60,000 nucleotides of DNA from Bugula neritina (lineage: Eukaryota; Bryozoa; Gymnolaemata; Cheilostomatida; Bugulidae). Shown here in pieces: positions 29,062 to 45,933 of this stretch (the first letter of the stretch is position 1; every line of letters begins with the position of its first letter). The notes below the pieces were generated by a model, which was given only the letters and a program-made list of their open reading frames with translations, had not been told where the DNA came from and ran no database searches. The stretch is taken from contig OZ037768.1 of NCBI GenBank assembly GCA_964035545.1, positions 917,501 through 977,500 on the forward strand, written 5' to 3'. The position numbers and the translations under genes are program-made.

Positions 29062-32000
29062 TGGACTTGATGCAGTGCCACCATGAAACTGAAGAACTAT
29101 TATTTCAGAAAAAACAATAAATGTGTGTCAGCACTTCTAATGTCACATCCAATAACACTAACTATAACTAGTAAAACTAAATTACTACTAGCATAAGGAT
29201 ATTTTTGTTACATTTCACAGTACATCGGTATTTCTTCGCCGTACATGATCGTACTTGTATCTCGTTATTTTAGAAACCCGTCTTTGAATTATTAGCACAA
29301 ACATCTACAACACTCGATTTTTATTTGAGGATATAATTGTACTATACACATTTTGCTTGAAATTACGAGTTATCTTCTACCGTGCAAGCTTCTGTCGGTA
29401 GCTTATGGCAAAGCACTATCTAAAAAATTATTTCAGTCTTGAGGGATATACTCATGTTTAGGCAACATAATATTATAAGTACATTTAATACTAAAACGAC
29501 TTACTGCAACACTTGGAAGAACAAAATATTTTTTTATTATATGCTACAGTAGTGCAAAATTTTGATGTCACTTTAGCACGCCTAATCTCTGGAACACAGG
29601 CTGCTATTTATAGAACAACTTTGAACAGGCTACAAGGTAATATACGAGTGTGTTGATGCTTGGAAGGCTGGAGGACAAATTTACTGTGACTTTTAGATTT
29701 GTTTATAGTTCATGATAGTCATCACTTGCGTAGTGGTTATTAGATTAAGGTTCTAAACATTACTAATGTGAATTTTATGCTGAAGAAAATAAAATTAATG
29801 ATACAACATTCAACTATTTATTGATATATTCAGATTGAATAAAACAAACATAGAAAATTTAGGTTGTCAATTTTCAAAGGAATTAAATACATAAATATAT
29901 AAAAAGGTAGCTTATTTGTGGGTATAAAGACACTTTGTAGAAAAATGTATCCAACATGTAGTATATACAATAATGTGGAAACATATACAGTACTTGGGAA
30001 TTTTTATAAAGTTCAACAAGTGTCAACACTGAATAATAATTAGAAAGAAACTCTTTTGCAGCAACAGACTTGGTTGATGATATTCGCTCAGTCATCATAC
30101 AGCCAGTTTTAGTCTATAGCAAACCTAGGGGCAGCAAGAAATGATTGTTAGACATTTGTTGCCATGGCAACAGATCCATAAAGCATGTATCAACACAACA
30201 ATGATAATTTTCAGCAACAAAGCTAGTGATTGGATGAGCAGTATAAAGAAACTTAATGTAACACAAGCAGGTTTCAGCTGACTGGCATTGCATCCACGTT
30301 AAGGATGGAACACAAAGTGAATTTATTTTAAGATGTTATTTAATTAATCTATTTGTTTCATCTATATTTCATTTCCAAACCAATCAGACAACAACCCTCA
30401 TATAATTTATACATTCAAGGCAGATCTACAGTTAAACACTCTGAGGAACTATAAACTTAAGACGGCGCAGACTGCATACGTACCAAGCGTAGTCTCACTT
30501 TCTCCCATTAAAATTCTTCCAATTACAAACTTTTCCTTGCAGAGATCCCCATCTAAAAAACCAGCTGTCCATCAAACATCACACAACAAGGGGATATCAG
30601 TTATGTAATGAAAATTAATTCTTTTCTAGTTGCTACTAAAAGTTGTGCTACCTCGCTAAGCTAAATGTCATGTTTTGGCTAATTTCTACTTTATAAGGTA
30701 ATATACTACAAGACTTATACACACTTACTGTAAGGTATAATTGGACAATAACTTACCATATTTATCCAATCAGAATTGCTTTAGCATCTGCTAAGGAAAG
30801 TGAATAAAACAAACTACATACAAACATTCGCACTCAACATACAAAGTGTAGAATATTTATATAAAACCTGAAATATGATGTAATATTTGATCTCCACATC
30901 AGTGCAGCGCGAGACTTAATTCAGCCAAACACTGTTGGCACGGTGTCAATCACTTGACCACATCTGCCGGCGACGGCCTGCAATACCATCACACAAATAA
31001 TAGGGGTGGTAACTCTGTACAAGGGGCGATAAGTAAAGAGTTTTCAACTGCAGGTTGAGGTGACACAAGTTGCTAGTAGTTAGTAAAGTTGCTAGTAGTT
31101 AGTAAAGTTGCTGTACAAGGAAAGACACACTAGTGTTATGCATTGTTACAAATATATTCAGTTTCAATTTAAAGATGAGCGCAATGTTAGCTGGAAATAC
31201 AATTCTACATTCTCTCATTGATTACTGGTCTGAGAGATTTAGTATACATGAATCATAGTAAAGCTCAACAAATAAAACTTATTTTAAAATCAGATATAAA
31301 TTTCACCCAAAAATGGTTATTTTATTCCATAATTTTATTTCAACTTCACTATGCTTTTTACAATTAATCTTATTCTTCAATTACATTATTCAAAACTAAA
31401 AAAGTGTTTTAGAGCAGTCATACTGTTGGGCTAAGCCAGAATTATATGCTGTTTTCCAGCAGAAGGCAGATTGGCGGTAACATTGCAATGGATTGAACAT
31501 GGTGGAAACTGGGACTAAATACAGATGCCCAAAATCTTCTCAAATGCAAACATCAGAATACAAAACTGGGAGCAAATGCAATGAATCTCCAACACTGGGG
31601 TACTGGTTGGGATACTGATATTGATGTGACGCGAAGTTATACTGATAGTTCAACTGGCTGTTGCTAATGTACCCCCACCCGTGTGCACCGAGCAGCGAGG
31701 ACATGTTTTGGGGACCCCTTCTTACCATCCAACTATTCTAGGGTTCTAAGGCTGTAGCCAGCTCTAGCTGTATCAGCAGCTAAGTATATGCCTCCATTTC
31801 ATCAGCCAATCAATTCTCTCAATGATTTGCAAGTAGCCAATCAAATCACTGAACAGTCTTGGCTATCGGATACAATAGAAAAAACACAGCAATAAAACGA
31901 TATTTGCTACAGAATGATGAAAGTGAATTTAATAAGAGAATATGTTACAATAAATGATCAAAATGGTGAATAGACATTGTCTTGTAGTGTATAACGTTCA

Positions 32001-32181
32001 TAGACAGTAAGATATTGTATTACAGTATTGTTATACGCAGCATTTCCTATCTCAGGAACCAAAGAGTTACTGTCCCAAACTATAGTTACGTTACGTAGTC
32101 TCATTACTTTGGCCTATATTCAGTATTCCTTTACAACAACCCCGTTTCCGGACGCATGTATGTCACATCCTGTGAGTGATG
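29062..32181. other. Intergenic region between BicD 5' end and PRPF4B 3' end
   Basis: About 3.1 kb holding the BicD promoter side and the PRPF4B 3' untranslated region (both genes on the minus strand). It is AT-rich and, unlike the introns nearby, nearly free of tandem arrays. The only coding-like stretch is the minus-strand frame at 31540-31728, listed separately. Confidence 0.6.
31540..31728 (-). CDS. Orphan short open frame, 62 codons, possible small gene or terminal exon
   Basis: Minus-strand frame that is richer in G+C than its surroundings and encodes a Tyr/Gln/Asn-rich peptide (contains MSSLLGAHGWGYISNSQL, and QYQYPNQYPSVGDSL). I recognise no family. It may be a small gene, an unlisted terminal exon, or chance. 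There is no clear splice partner. Confidence 0.22.
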   Translation of the reverse strand: MVRRGPQNMSSLLGAHGWGYISNSQLNYQYNFASHQYQYPNQYPSVGDSLHLLPVLYSDVCI

Positions 32182-37862
<5,681 letters not shown>

Positions 37863-39680
37863 TTTGAATCTGGTCTTCTGTTGCTGCCTGAGACTTAATG
37901 TATACCTATTAACATGAATACATTATGAATTTATTCAGATTACAGGAATCAACAACACATCGCAAACACGGCCATCTTGATTGTAATCTAAGTCTTACAT
38001 AATTTTTTTTTTCATAAATACACAAAGTGAAAGTGTAACTAATATTACTAGTAATTTTTATTTTTATTACTACTTTTACTGGCATTGCAATTTAGTCACT
38101 AATTTAGTGAATCATTGTAATTTGTATGTGTTGCAACAAAAATTATTAAACAAATATAACTATTACTCAGTAAATGAGTAATACGATTACGGATTAGTAT
38201 TATTTTTATAGTTAAAGTATTAATATTAATATTACAGCATAAATATAAATATGATAATCACTTAGAAGACTAAGAGTAAGTCACAAGTGAAACTCAAACA
38301 GAAAATCAAAATAATAATTATGATATAAATTTAAATTAAATCAAAATAAAATTAAAAATATCCTACTTTACCTTTGCCTTTAGTTAACTTATTTAGTTAT
38401 TTAGTTTTGGTTAAAACTGAAACTGATTTTGAATGTAAGATATTAGAGACAACATACTTGGCTTTATATTAATGACAGTAACAGCTGCAAACTATGAGGC
38501 ACTCAATTGAGCTGAAGATTGCCAAGAACTTGATGTACGATCAGTTTAATTCGATTTGAAACGATGAACAACGTAATGGCGATAATGGTATTTCCAAGCC
38601 ACTAGATGGCGCTTTAAATTTTGCCGTAGCCTGTGCTTCATCAAGTAATGTAGACCATATCTCCGCAAACACCCTACATGTTTCTTTCTGTTTCGCAAAA
38701 ACTATTTTTTGATCTCTTATCCTGTTTGTCTCAACATAAGTATCAAAGCCACTGTATTTGTATTAACTATATATTATCGCTCCCAACTTAACCACTATCA
38801 GATTAGCCGCTTCCTGTTTTATTCATTTAATTTTATAATTATAGCTACAAGTACAACTACAAGTGATTAGAAATATGTCAATTTATTTCAGCTTTTGATT
38901 AGGGTCATTCTGTAACTCTAACGCACATATTTTCTACTGTTGGTTCGAAATTTTACAACTACAAGTCAAGGCTTTTGGCAAATCAACTGGGTTAAAAAAT
39001 TTTTTGACGTGTTCATACTCATACTCATAGTCATACTCGTACTGTGTCTGATACTCATAGTCATACTGATACTCATACTCATACAGTCATAGTGATAGTG
39101 ATAGTCTGTATCATAGTGATAGTCATACTGATAGTGATGTCTATTAGTAATTAGTATATTATCACTACATTATTGATTTAAAAAATAAACTTTCTGCAGT
39201 GTCTGCTACTTTTGATACCTCTTGATCGTAGGATTCCTTGCATTTGCAGTTTGGTCTGAGTTAATGATGCAGACAGGCTAGCTAGTGCACAAATATGGTT
39301 AAAGAGTGAGAGTTTTTCAAAGTAGACTAGCACACTGATTTCGCTTTCTGGTGTATAATGGTTAAGTTCAACTTCAACTCACATCTGTTGCAAATGAGTT
39401 AGAAAGCATTCACTCATACATTTTCTAACTCCATTTTCTTGCAAACTGTAAGTATCGAGTAACTGGATGCCATGCAGCATTATAAGTATGAAAGGGGTGT
39501 AGCGACCTAATGTTAATTTCTCTAGAACTGTGGACTTTATTGTTGCTGAAACTTGACTCTGTAATGTTAATTGTTAACTTGATTTCATTCTGAATGATTT
39601 TATATTATAGGTACACTTTAGATACACTATTTTACTCCAGCTAAATCAAAAGATATTACTGATTATTGATTTATTTTAGT
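37863..39680. promoter_or_regulatory. Shared divergent promoter region of PRPF4B and ECI2
   Basis: 1.8 kb between the two start codons, with PRPF4B reading left and ECI2 reading right. An acceptor-like ttttag ends one base before the ECI2 ATG, so ECI2 probably has a noncoding first exon further left, and the real promoter gap is smaller. A short imperfect repeat of tactcatagtca lies at 39010-39140. I see no TATA box I would defend. Confidence 0.5.
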
Positions 39681-42600
39681 ATGGCTTTGCGAGTGGGGTC
39701 AAAGATTTTCAGGAGCTCTTCACAGCTATATAAATACACTGGTGCTTTAGCAGCTACTCTGAGAGGTCACTTGCAAGGTCAAAGGTAAGCTTACAAGTAA
39801 AATCAATTTATTTATCAGTAAAATTTAGGCTAAAAACTGCTTTTCAAAATTACATAATTACCATGCTATAAACTGAGAATTGTAATAATTCACAAGTTTT
39901 TAATATTAGTCTGCATGCCTAATAAATTACTCTTTCTATTTAGCCTTTGGATCAAAGTTTTGTTTTGTGTGTTTCGTGCTGTGTATAGACTACATGTGAA
40001 ATTGTTTGTTGCAGTCAAATCGGGCCCCTTCACACCTCCCCGTACCTCAGAGGTGCTCATGACACCGAATTTAATAAAGCCAAAGAAAGACTTTCCCAAC
40101 TTAAGGAAGATCCAGGAAACCAGGTTAAACTGCAGATATATGCACTCTTTAAGCAGGTAATAAGTGTGTTAATACTACTAACAGGTGCTCCCTTCTAACA
40201 AGTGCTTTTTCCTGACAGGTGCTCCCTCCTCTCCTCCTAACAGGTGCCCTCTTCTAACAGGTGCTCCTTTCTAACAGGTGCCTTCTTCTAACAGGTGCTC
40301 CTTTCTAACAGGTGCCCCCTCCTAATAGATATAGAATGGTACTGTAGGAGTGTGCATACTATTTGTTAGCAGTCTTCTGACACCTTGCACTTGTCCATAT
40401 GTTTAGGTAGTTGGTATAGGTGTATAGATGTGTGCACCGGAAAGATTAACTTTGTAACATAAGATTTGCAGTAAATGATGATTTTTTGGCATTTTCTCTG
40501 GCTGCATTCTAGAATTTATATTTCCAATAACGATATTTGTATAGGAGATGCCGTTAGGGTTCACCATACTAAAAGCTGGTGGAGATAAACATTCTAATAC
40601 TTTAGAATTAAATATCTATAATTGAACTCTACAAAAAATTTTTTAAATAGAATAATGTTTGTAAGTGTCCTTTTGTATGCAGTATGTACACAGTGTAGTG
40701 TATGTATACAGTATGCAGTGTAGTGTATGTATACAGTGTAGTGTATGTACACAGTGTAGTGTATGTATACAGTGTAGTGTATGTATACAGTGTAGTGTAT
40801 GTACACAGTGTAGTGTATGTATACAGTGTAGTGTATGTATACAGTATGCAGTGTAGTGTATGTATACAGTATAGTATATGTATACAGTGTAGTGTATGTA
40901 CACAGTGTAGTGTATGTATACAGTGTAGTGTATGTATACAGTGTATGTATGTATACAGTGTAGTGTATGTACACAGTGTAGTGTATGTATACAGTGTAGT
41001 GTATGTATACAGTGTAGTGTATGTACACAGTGTAGTGTATGTATACAGTGTAGTGTATGTATACAGTGTAGTGTATGTATACAGTGTAGTGTATGTACAC
41101 AGTGTAGTGTATGTATACAGTGTAGTGTATGTATACAGTGTAGTGTATGTACACAGTGTAGTGTATGTATACAGTGTAGTGTATGTACACAGTGTAGTGT
41201 ATGTATACAGTGTAGTGTATGTATACAGTGTAGTGTATGTACACAGTGTAGTGTATGTATACAGTGTAGTGTATGTATACAGTGTATGTATGTATACAGT
41301 GTAGTGTATGTACACAGTGTAGTGTATGTATACAGTGTAGTGTATGTATACAGTGTAGTGTATGTACACAGTGTAGTGTATGTATACAGTGTAGTGTATG
41401 TATACAGTGTAGTGTATGTATACAGTGTAGTGTATGTACACAGTGTAGTGTATGTATACAGTGTAGTGTATGTATACAGTGTAGTGTATGTATACAGTGT
41501 AGTGTATGTATACAGTGTATGTATGTATACAGTGTAGTGTATGTACACAGTGTAGTGTATGTATACAGTGTAGTGTATGTATACAGTGTAGTGTATGTAC
41601 ACAGTGTAGTGTATGTATACAGTGTAGTGTATGTATACAGTGTAGTGTATGTATACAGTGTAGTGTATGTATACAGTGTAGTGTATGTATGCAGTGTAGT
41701 GTATGTATACAGTGTAGTGTATGTATACAGTGTAGTGTATGTATGCAGTGTAGTGTATGTATGTATACAGTGTAGTGTGTGTATGCAGTGTAGTGTATGT
41801 ACACAGTGTATGTATGTAGTGTATATACTGTTATATATCATGCTCTAAGAGCGAATTAATACCTTTGTTACGTCTTATTGCAGTCAACCATTGGTGCCAA
41901 CACTACTAAGAAGCCTGGAATGATGGACTTTGTCGGCAAGGCTAAGTGGGATGCCTGGACAGCTCTTGGATCTCTCTCGCAGGTACAGAGGTCCTCTAGA
42001 GCACAACTACTATTATGTTTATTAATAAAGAAAGAATATTGAGTTAGTTTTAATGATGATCTCAGAAGTTGTCTTCCCCTGCAGGACGATGCACAGCTCA
42101 AGTACATTGAGCTCATCAACAGTCTCGTATCGAGTGACTCATCTGCTCACTCAGCTGACCCTGCGACCTCTGGCAAATACACGACCCTCGATGTAACCAA
42201 TCAGAACGGTGTTTGTAAGATTCAACTCAATAGACCCAAGAAGAAGAACGCCATCACTATTGATGTGAGTGGGTGCTACAGGCTGTTCAGGGTTCACCGG
42301 TTTAAACCGTTACAAGTCTGCTAACAGAGTATAGATAGCCAGTATCTTCTCAATGGTTAGGAGTTATTTTCTCTTCTCACTCCAGTGAGTACTACTAGTA
42401 CAGTGAGTACTACTACTAGTGAGTGCTACTAGTACTCTGAGTACTACTAACAGTGAGTACTACTAGTGAGTACTACTAGTGAGTACTACTAGTGAGTACT
42501 ACTAGTGAGTACTACTAATAGTGAGTACTACTAGTGAGTAAAAGGTGGTAGTCTGTTTCAGATGTACAATGAGTGGGCGGCTGCATTGGCAGAGGCGGAT

Positions 42601-45161
42601 AAAGACCCCAGTGTAGTCCTAGCAGTGTTGACAGGTAAACACATTGTCCATGCACCATAATATCTTATGAGAATGACAGTATATATTATGTATACAGTAC
42701 AATATATACAGTATAACATACAGTGTAATATACAGTATATATTATGTATATTGTATAATATATACAGTATATATTATATACAGTATATATAATATACAGT
42801 ATATATTGTATATTATACAGTATAATATATGCAGGTGCTGGGGACTACTACTGCAGTGGCAATGATCTCAACAACTTTATGGGAGTGAAGCCTGAGAACA
42901 TGTCTAAAATGGCTCAAGACTCCTCTGTCCTCCTCCAGTAAGTGTCTGGAACTTAGTCTACATAGCAATAGTGCTCCCATCTTATTTTTATTTGAAAAAT
43001 TATGTGTATATAATTCTATATATTCTACTGTATGAATTGCTCGCAGGAATTTCGTGGATGCATTCATCAACTTCTCTAAGCCTTTAATCGGCGTTGTGAA
43101 TGGACCAGCTGTGGGCGTCGCCGTGACAACCATGGGGTTATTTGACCTTGTCTACGCCACTGATAAGGTGTGTACTACGCCACTGATAAGGTGTGTACTA
43201 CGCCACTGATAAGGTGTGTACTACGCCACTGATAAGGTGTGTACTACGCCACTGATAAGGTGTGTACTACGCCACTGATAAGGTGTGTACTACGCCACTG
43301 ATAAGCGAGGGGGTGCTACGCCACTGCCAGGGTGCTTTTGCTGCTGCCCTGGCAAATAGTAGTCAGTATAGATGTTACTAGATTCTTCAGTACAGCCATT
43401 CAGCTAAACCATGTGCTAGTCTACAGGTTAAATGTAGTATAGTGAGTTTCTCTAATATTTCTTCTGTATACATGTCATTATATATTTTATATATATGCGT
43501 GTGTATGTTGTGATATCACTAGCCTCAGTGCTTCTAATAACACTGAAAGATAGATTCTCTATTCACAGGCCACCTTCCACACTCCATTCAGCTCTCTGGG
43601 ACAGTCCCCTGAGGGCTGCTCCTCCTACACATTCCCAAAGATTCTCGGACCTATGAAGGTAAGAATTGTCATCTCCTTAGCTCATCATTATGTTACATTG
43701 TGTAAGAGTAATAGAGTAGATTATAATTAGTGTTACGGACAGGTTTTATTAATTTATTTTAGGAAAATTATGTAAAGTTGTCTTCAATTTTCAGGACGAA
43801 GTACATGCAATTAAAGACAACTATGCTATAAATAAGTTTTTAGCATAAGTTTGTGTGCAACAACTCGGTTTATTCAGACATTTTTGCTGCATTTTATGCG
43901 TGGGTTTTTAGAAAAGAAAACAACTCTTAATACTTATTCAGACATTCAATAATCTGAATAAAGTGCTTTTTTATATGTAGCATAATAATATACTTGAAAT
44001 AATATTACCAGTTTATGTTATTAACGTTTACCGCTCTTTTTGAAAAGATATCAGTGACAGTTGTATTTTAATTTATTGTTTGTTTTTTAATTTCTTACTA
44101 ATAGTTTCACCTGAGCTTCTTCACTTTCTGTCTCACCGGATGGCTTGTGATTCACAGATTCTAATCTACATAAGGCTCTCAGCATTACTATAATACATAC
44201 TTTAGCTAATACCCTATACCCTCCTCTATCACTGGGCTATTACCCTATACCCTCCCTGTAACACAGGGCTAGTACCCTATACCCTCCTCTAACACTGGGC
44301 TAGTACCCTATACCCTCCTCTATCACTGGGCTAGTACCCTATACCCTTCTCTAACACAGAGCTAGTACCCTATACCCTCCTCTAACACAGGGCTAGTACC
44401 CTATACCCTCTAACACAGGGCTAGTACCCTATACCCTCCTCTAACAGAGGGCTAGTACCCTATACCCTCCTCTAACAGAGGGCTAGTACCCTATACCCTC
44501 TAACAGAGGGCTAGTACCATTTACCTCCTTCTGCTCTTATAGGCTGCCGAGATGCTGCTGTTCAACAAGAAGATCTCCGCTGCCGAAGCGTGTAAACTCG
44601 GATTAGTCACCGAAGTGTTTCCTGAGCAGTCCTTTCAGACTGAAGTGTGGGAGAGGATCAACTCCTATGCTAAGTTTCCTAAGGGAGTAAGTTTAGAGTA
44701 CTTCTTGGTTCTGTCTCAAGTATTCTCGGGTAATACTCAGTTCTGTCTCAAGTATTCCAGAGTATTACTTAGTTATGTCTCAAGTATTGTAGAGTAATAC
44801 TTAGTTCTGTCTCAAGTGTTCTAGAGTAATACTTGGTGCTGTCTCAAGTAATCTTGGGTAATACTCCATTCTGTCTCAAGTATTCTCAAGTAATACTTGG
44901 TTCTGTCTCAAGTATTCCAGAGTATTACTTAGTTCTGTCTCAAGTATTCTAGAGTATTACTTAGCTCTGTCTCAAGTATTCTAGAGTAATACTTAGATAC
45001 TCATATTGCTACAGAGTCTGCGATACTCAAAGATGTTGATAAGAGACCAGGAGAGAGAAACGTTGCTGAGGGTAAACAAGGCGGAGTGTGAGAGATTGGT
45101 AGAGCGCTGGCAGTCAGATGAGTGTATCAATGCCATAATGGGCTTCTTCTCCTCCAAGTAA
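39681..45161 (+). CDS. ECI2: Enoyl-CoA delta isomerase 2 with acyl-CoA-binding domain
   Basis: Moves the double bond of 3-enoyl-CoA to the 2-trans position in beta-oxidation of unsaturated fatty acids. Exons: 39681-39784, 40015-40156, 41884-41982, 42085-42264, 42562-42634, 42835-42937, 43047-43167, 43569-43658, 44543-44686, 45015-45161. They join to 400 residues (human 394). Residues 1-40 are Arg/Ser/Leu-rich without acids before the linker, a plausible mitochondrial presequence. The ACBP domain (about 46-140) has [17 protein letters not shown] and [10 protein letters not shown]. The crotonase domain (about 150-395) has NRPKKKNAI, the oxyanion regions [10 protein letters not shown] and [10 protein letters not shown], and the catalytic Glu near E289 in [12 protein letters not shown]. 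The protein ends FFSSK, so the peroxisomal C-terminal SKL tripeptide of the human enzyme is not present. Confidence 0.98.
40190..40330. repeat. Pyrimidine-rich array of acceptor-like units
   Basis: About seven copies of ttctaacaggtgctcc and variants in the ECI2 intron starting at 40157. Each has a pyrimidine stretch followed by acag and gtgc. Confidence 0.9.
40672..41830. repeat. Large minisatellite, 18-bp unit, more than 60 copies
   Basis: Unit agtgtagtgtatgtatac with a tatac/cacac variant and occasional tgtatgtatg insertions near 40941, 41284 and 41517. It occupies most of ECI2 intron 2 and ends about 50 nt before the exon at 41884. Its unit length is a multiple of three without stops, which creates open frames of up to 400 codons that are not genes. 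Confidence 0.97.
42375..42542. repeat. Tandem array of gtgagtactacta units
   Basis: About a dozen copies of a 14-17 bp unit in the ECI2 intron after the donor at 42265. Most copies contain the consensus donor hexamer gtgagt. Confidence 0.92.
43149..43312. repeat. Minisatellite, 23-bp unit, about seven copies, carrying an exon end and splice donor
   Basis: Each unit repeats the last 16 nt of ECI2 exon 7 and its donor: GCCACTGATAAG then gtgtgt. The first copy is the real exon border at 43167. Confidence 0.97.
44205..44522. repeat. Minisatellite, about 28-bp unit, 11 copies
   Basis: Core ggctagtaccctataccctc, ending some 20 nt before the ECI2 exon 9 acceptor. The ccctataccctc core is reminiscent of degenerate telomere-like C-strand motifs, but it is not a telomere repeat. 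Confidence 0.93.
44695..44998. repeat. Minisatellite, about 32-bp unit, nine copies
   Basis: Core ctgtctcaagtattctagag. It occupies almost the whole ECI2 intron 44687-45014. Confidence 0.93.
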
Positions 45162-45933
45162 CTGGATCACCTTGTCAATCAACAACTAACAGCATTTATA
45201 ATATGACATTTTATCTGACAGTAGCATGGAAAATATACTATTTATTTTAATTATATGACATTTTTCAGCTGAATTTTATAAATAGTAAATATGAATGTCT
45301 GCATATATATGTTTTGGTAATAGCATGGAGTCATTAATGTGCTACATATAATTAGTTATTTCAATTTATCTCAACATTTTTACATTAAATATGAAGTGAA
45401 ACTTTGTGTGAACAATGCTTGTGTGTTCTGTTGAATAACATTGAGTTGCAACAATGTATTTCGTATCAGTGGTTGTAACATCTTGCCTGCAGTGATATAA
45501 GTTATACAGTTATACAGTAATATACAGTAATATAGTAATATACAGTAATACAGTATTATATTCTCTACAGTTACAGCTGCGTAACATGCTACTTTTTTCG
45601 TCATAGTTTCTGGTGAGTTTATTGAACTTTTATTCTCCAAATCGAAGTTCTTGATGATTTTCTATTTCAGAGTGTCACATCCTGTCAGCGTGTCACATCC
45701 TGTCAGCGTGTCATATCCTTTTTAGTTGTTGCATGATAAGGTATAAAAAGCAGGTCTTGGGGTGATGTTTTTTCAGAAATTTGCATTAAAATAATATAAT
45801 GAGATTTAGCATTATTTGAATTTAGTTTTACAAACCATAAGGTTAATTGATGAGTTTTCACATTAGGAGTAATGGAGTATTTATTATGTAATTATGATGT
45901 AATGCAGGGCTAAGGCACACCTGTGGTGACATC
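45162..45933 (+). other. ECI2 3' end and ABCA5-like 5' region
   Basis: Only 772 nt separate the ECI2 stop from the transporter ATG. An acceptor-like tgcag at 45907 suggests a noncoding first exon of the transporter in this gap. A short direct repeat of gtgtcacatcctgtcagc lies near 45672-45712. No other feature is seen. Confidence 0.5.

Noticed and set aside
39386-39450. Possible hairpin between gttgcaaatgagttagaaa and tttctaactccattttcttg
   Set aside because: The stem has a large asymmetric internal loop and too few pairs to argue for a microRNA precursor.
40594-41848. Very long open frames (up to 415 codons) on both strands, rich in Tyr, Thr, Cys and Val
   Set aside because: They are produced by the stop-free 18-bp tandem array in an ECI2 intron and have no coding character.
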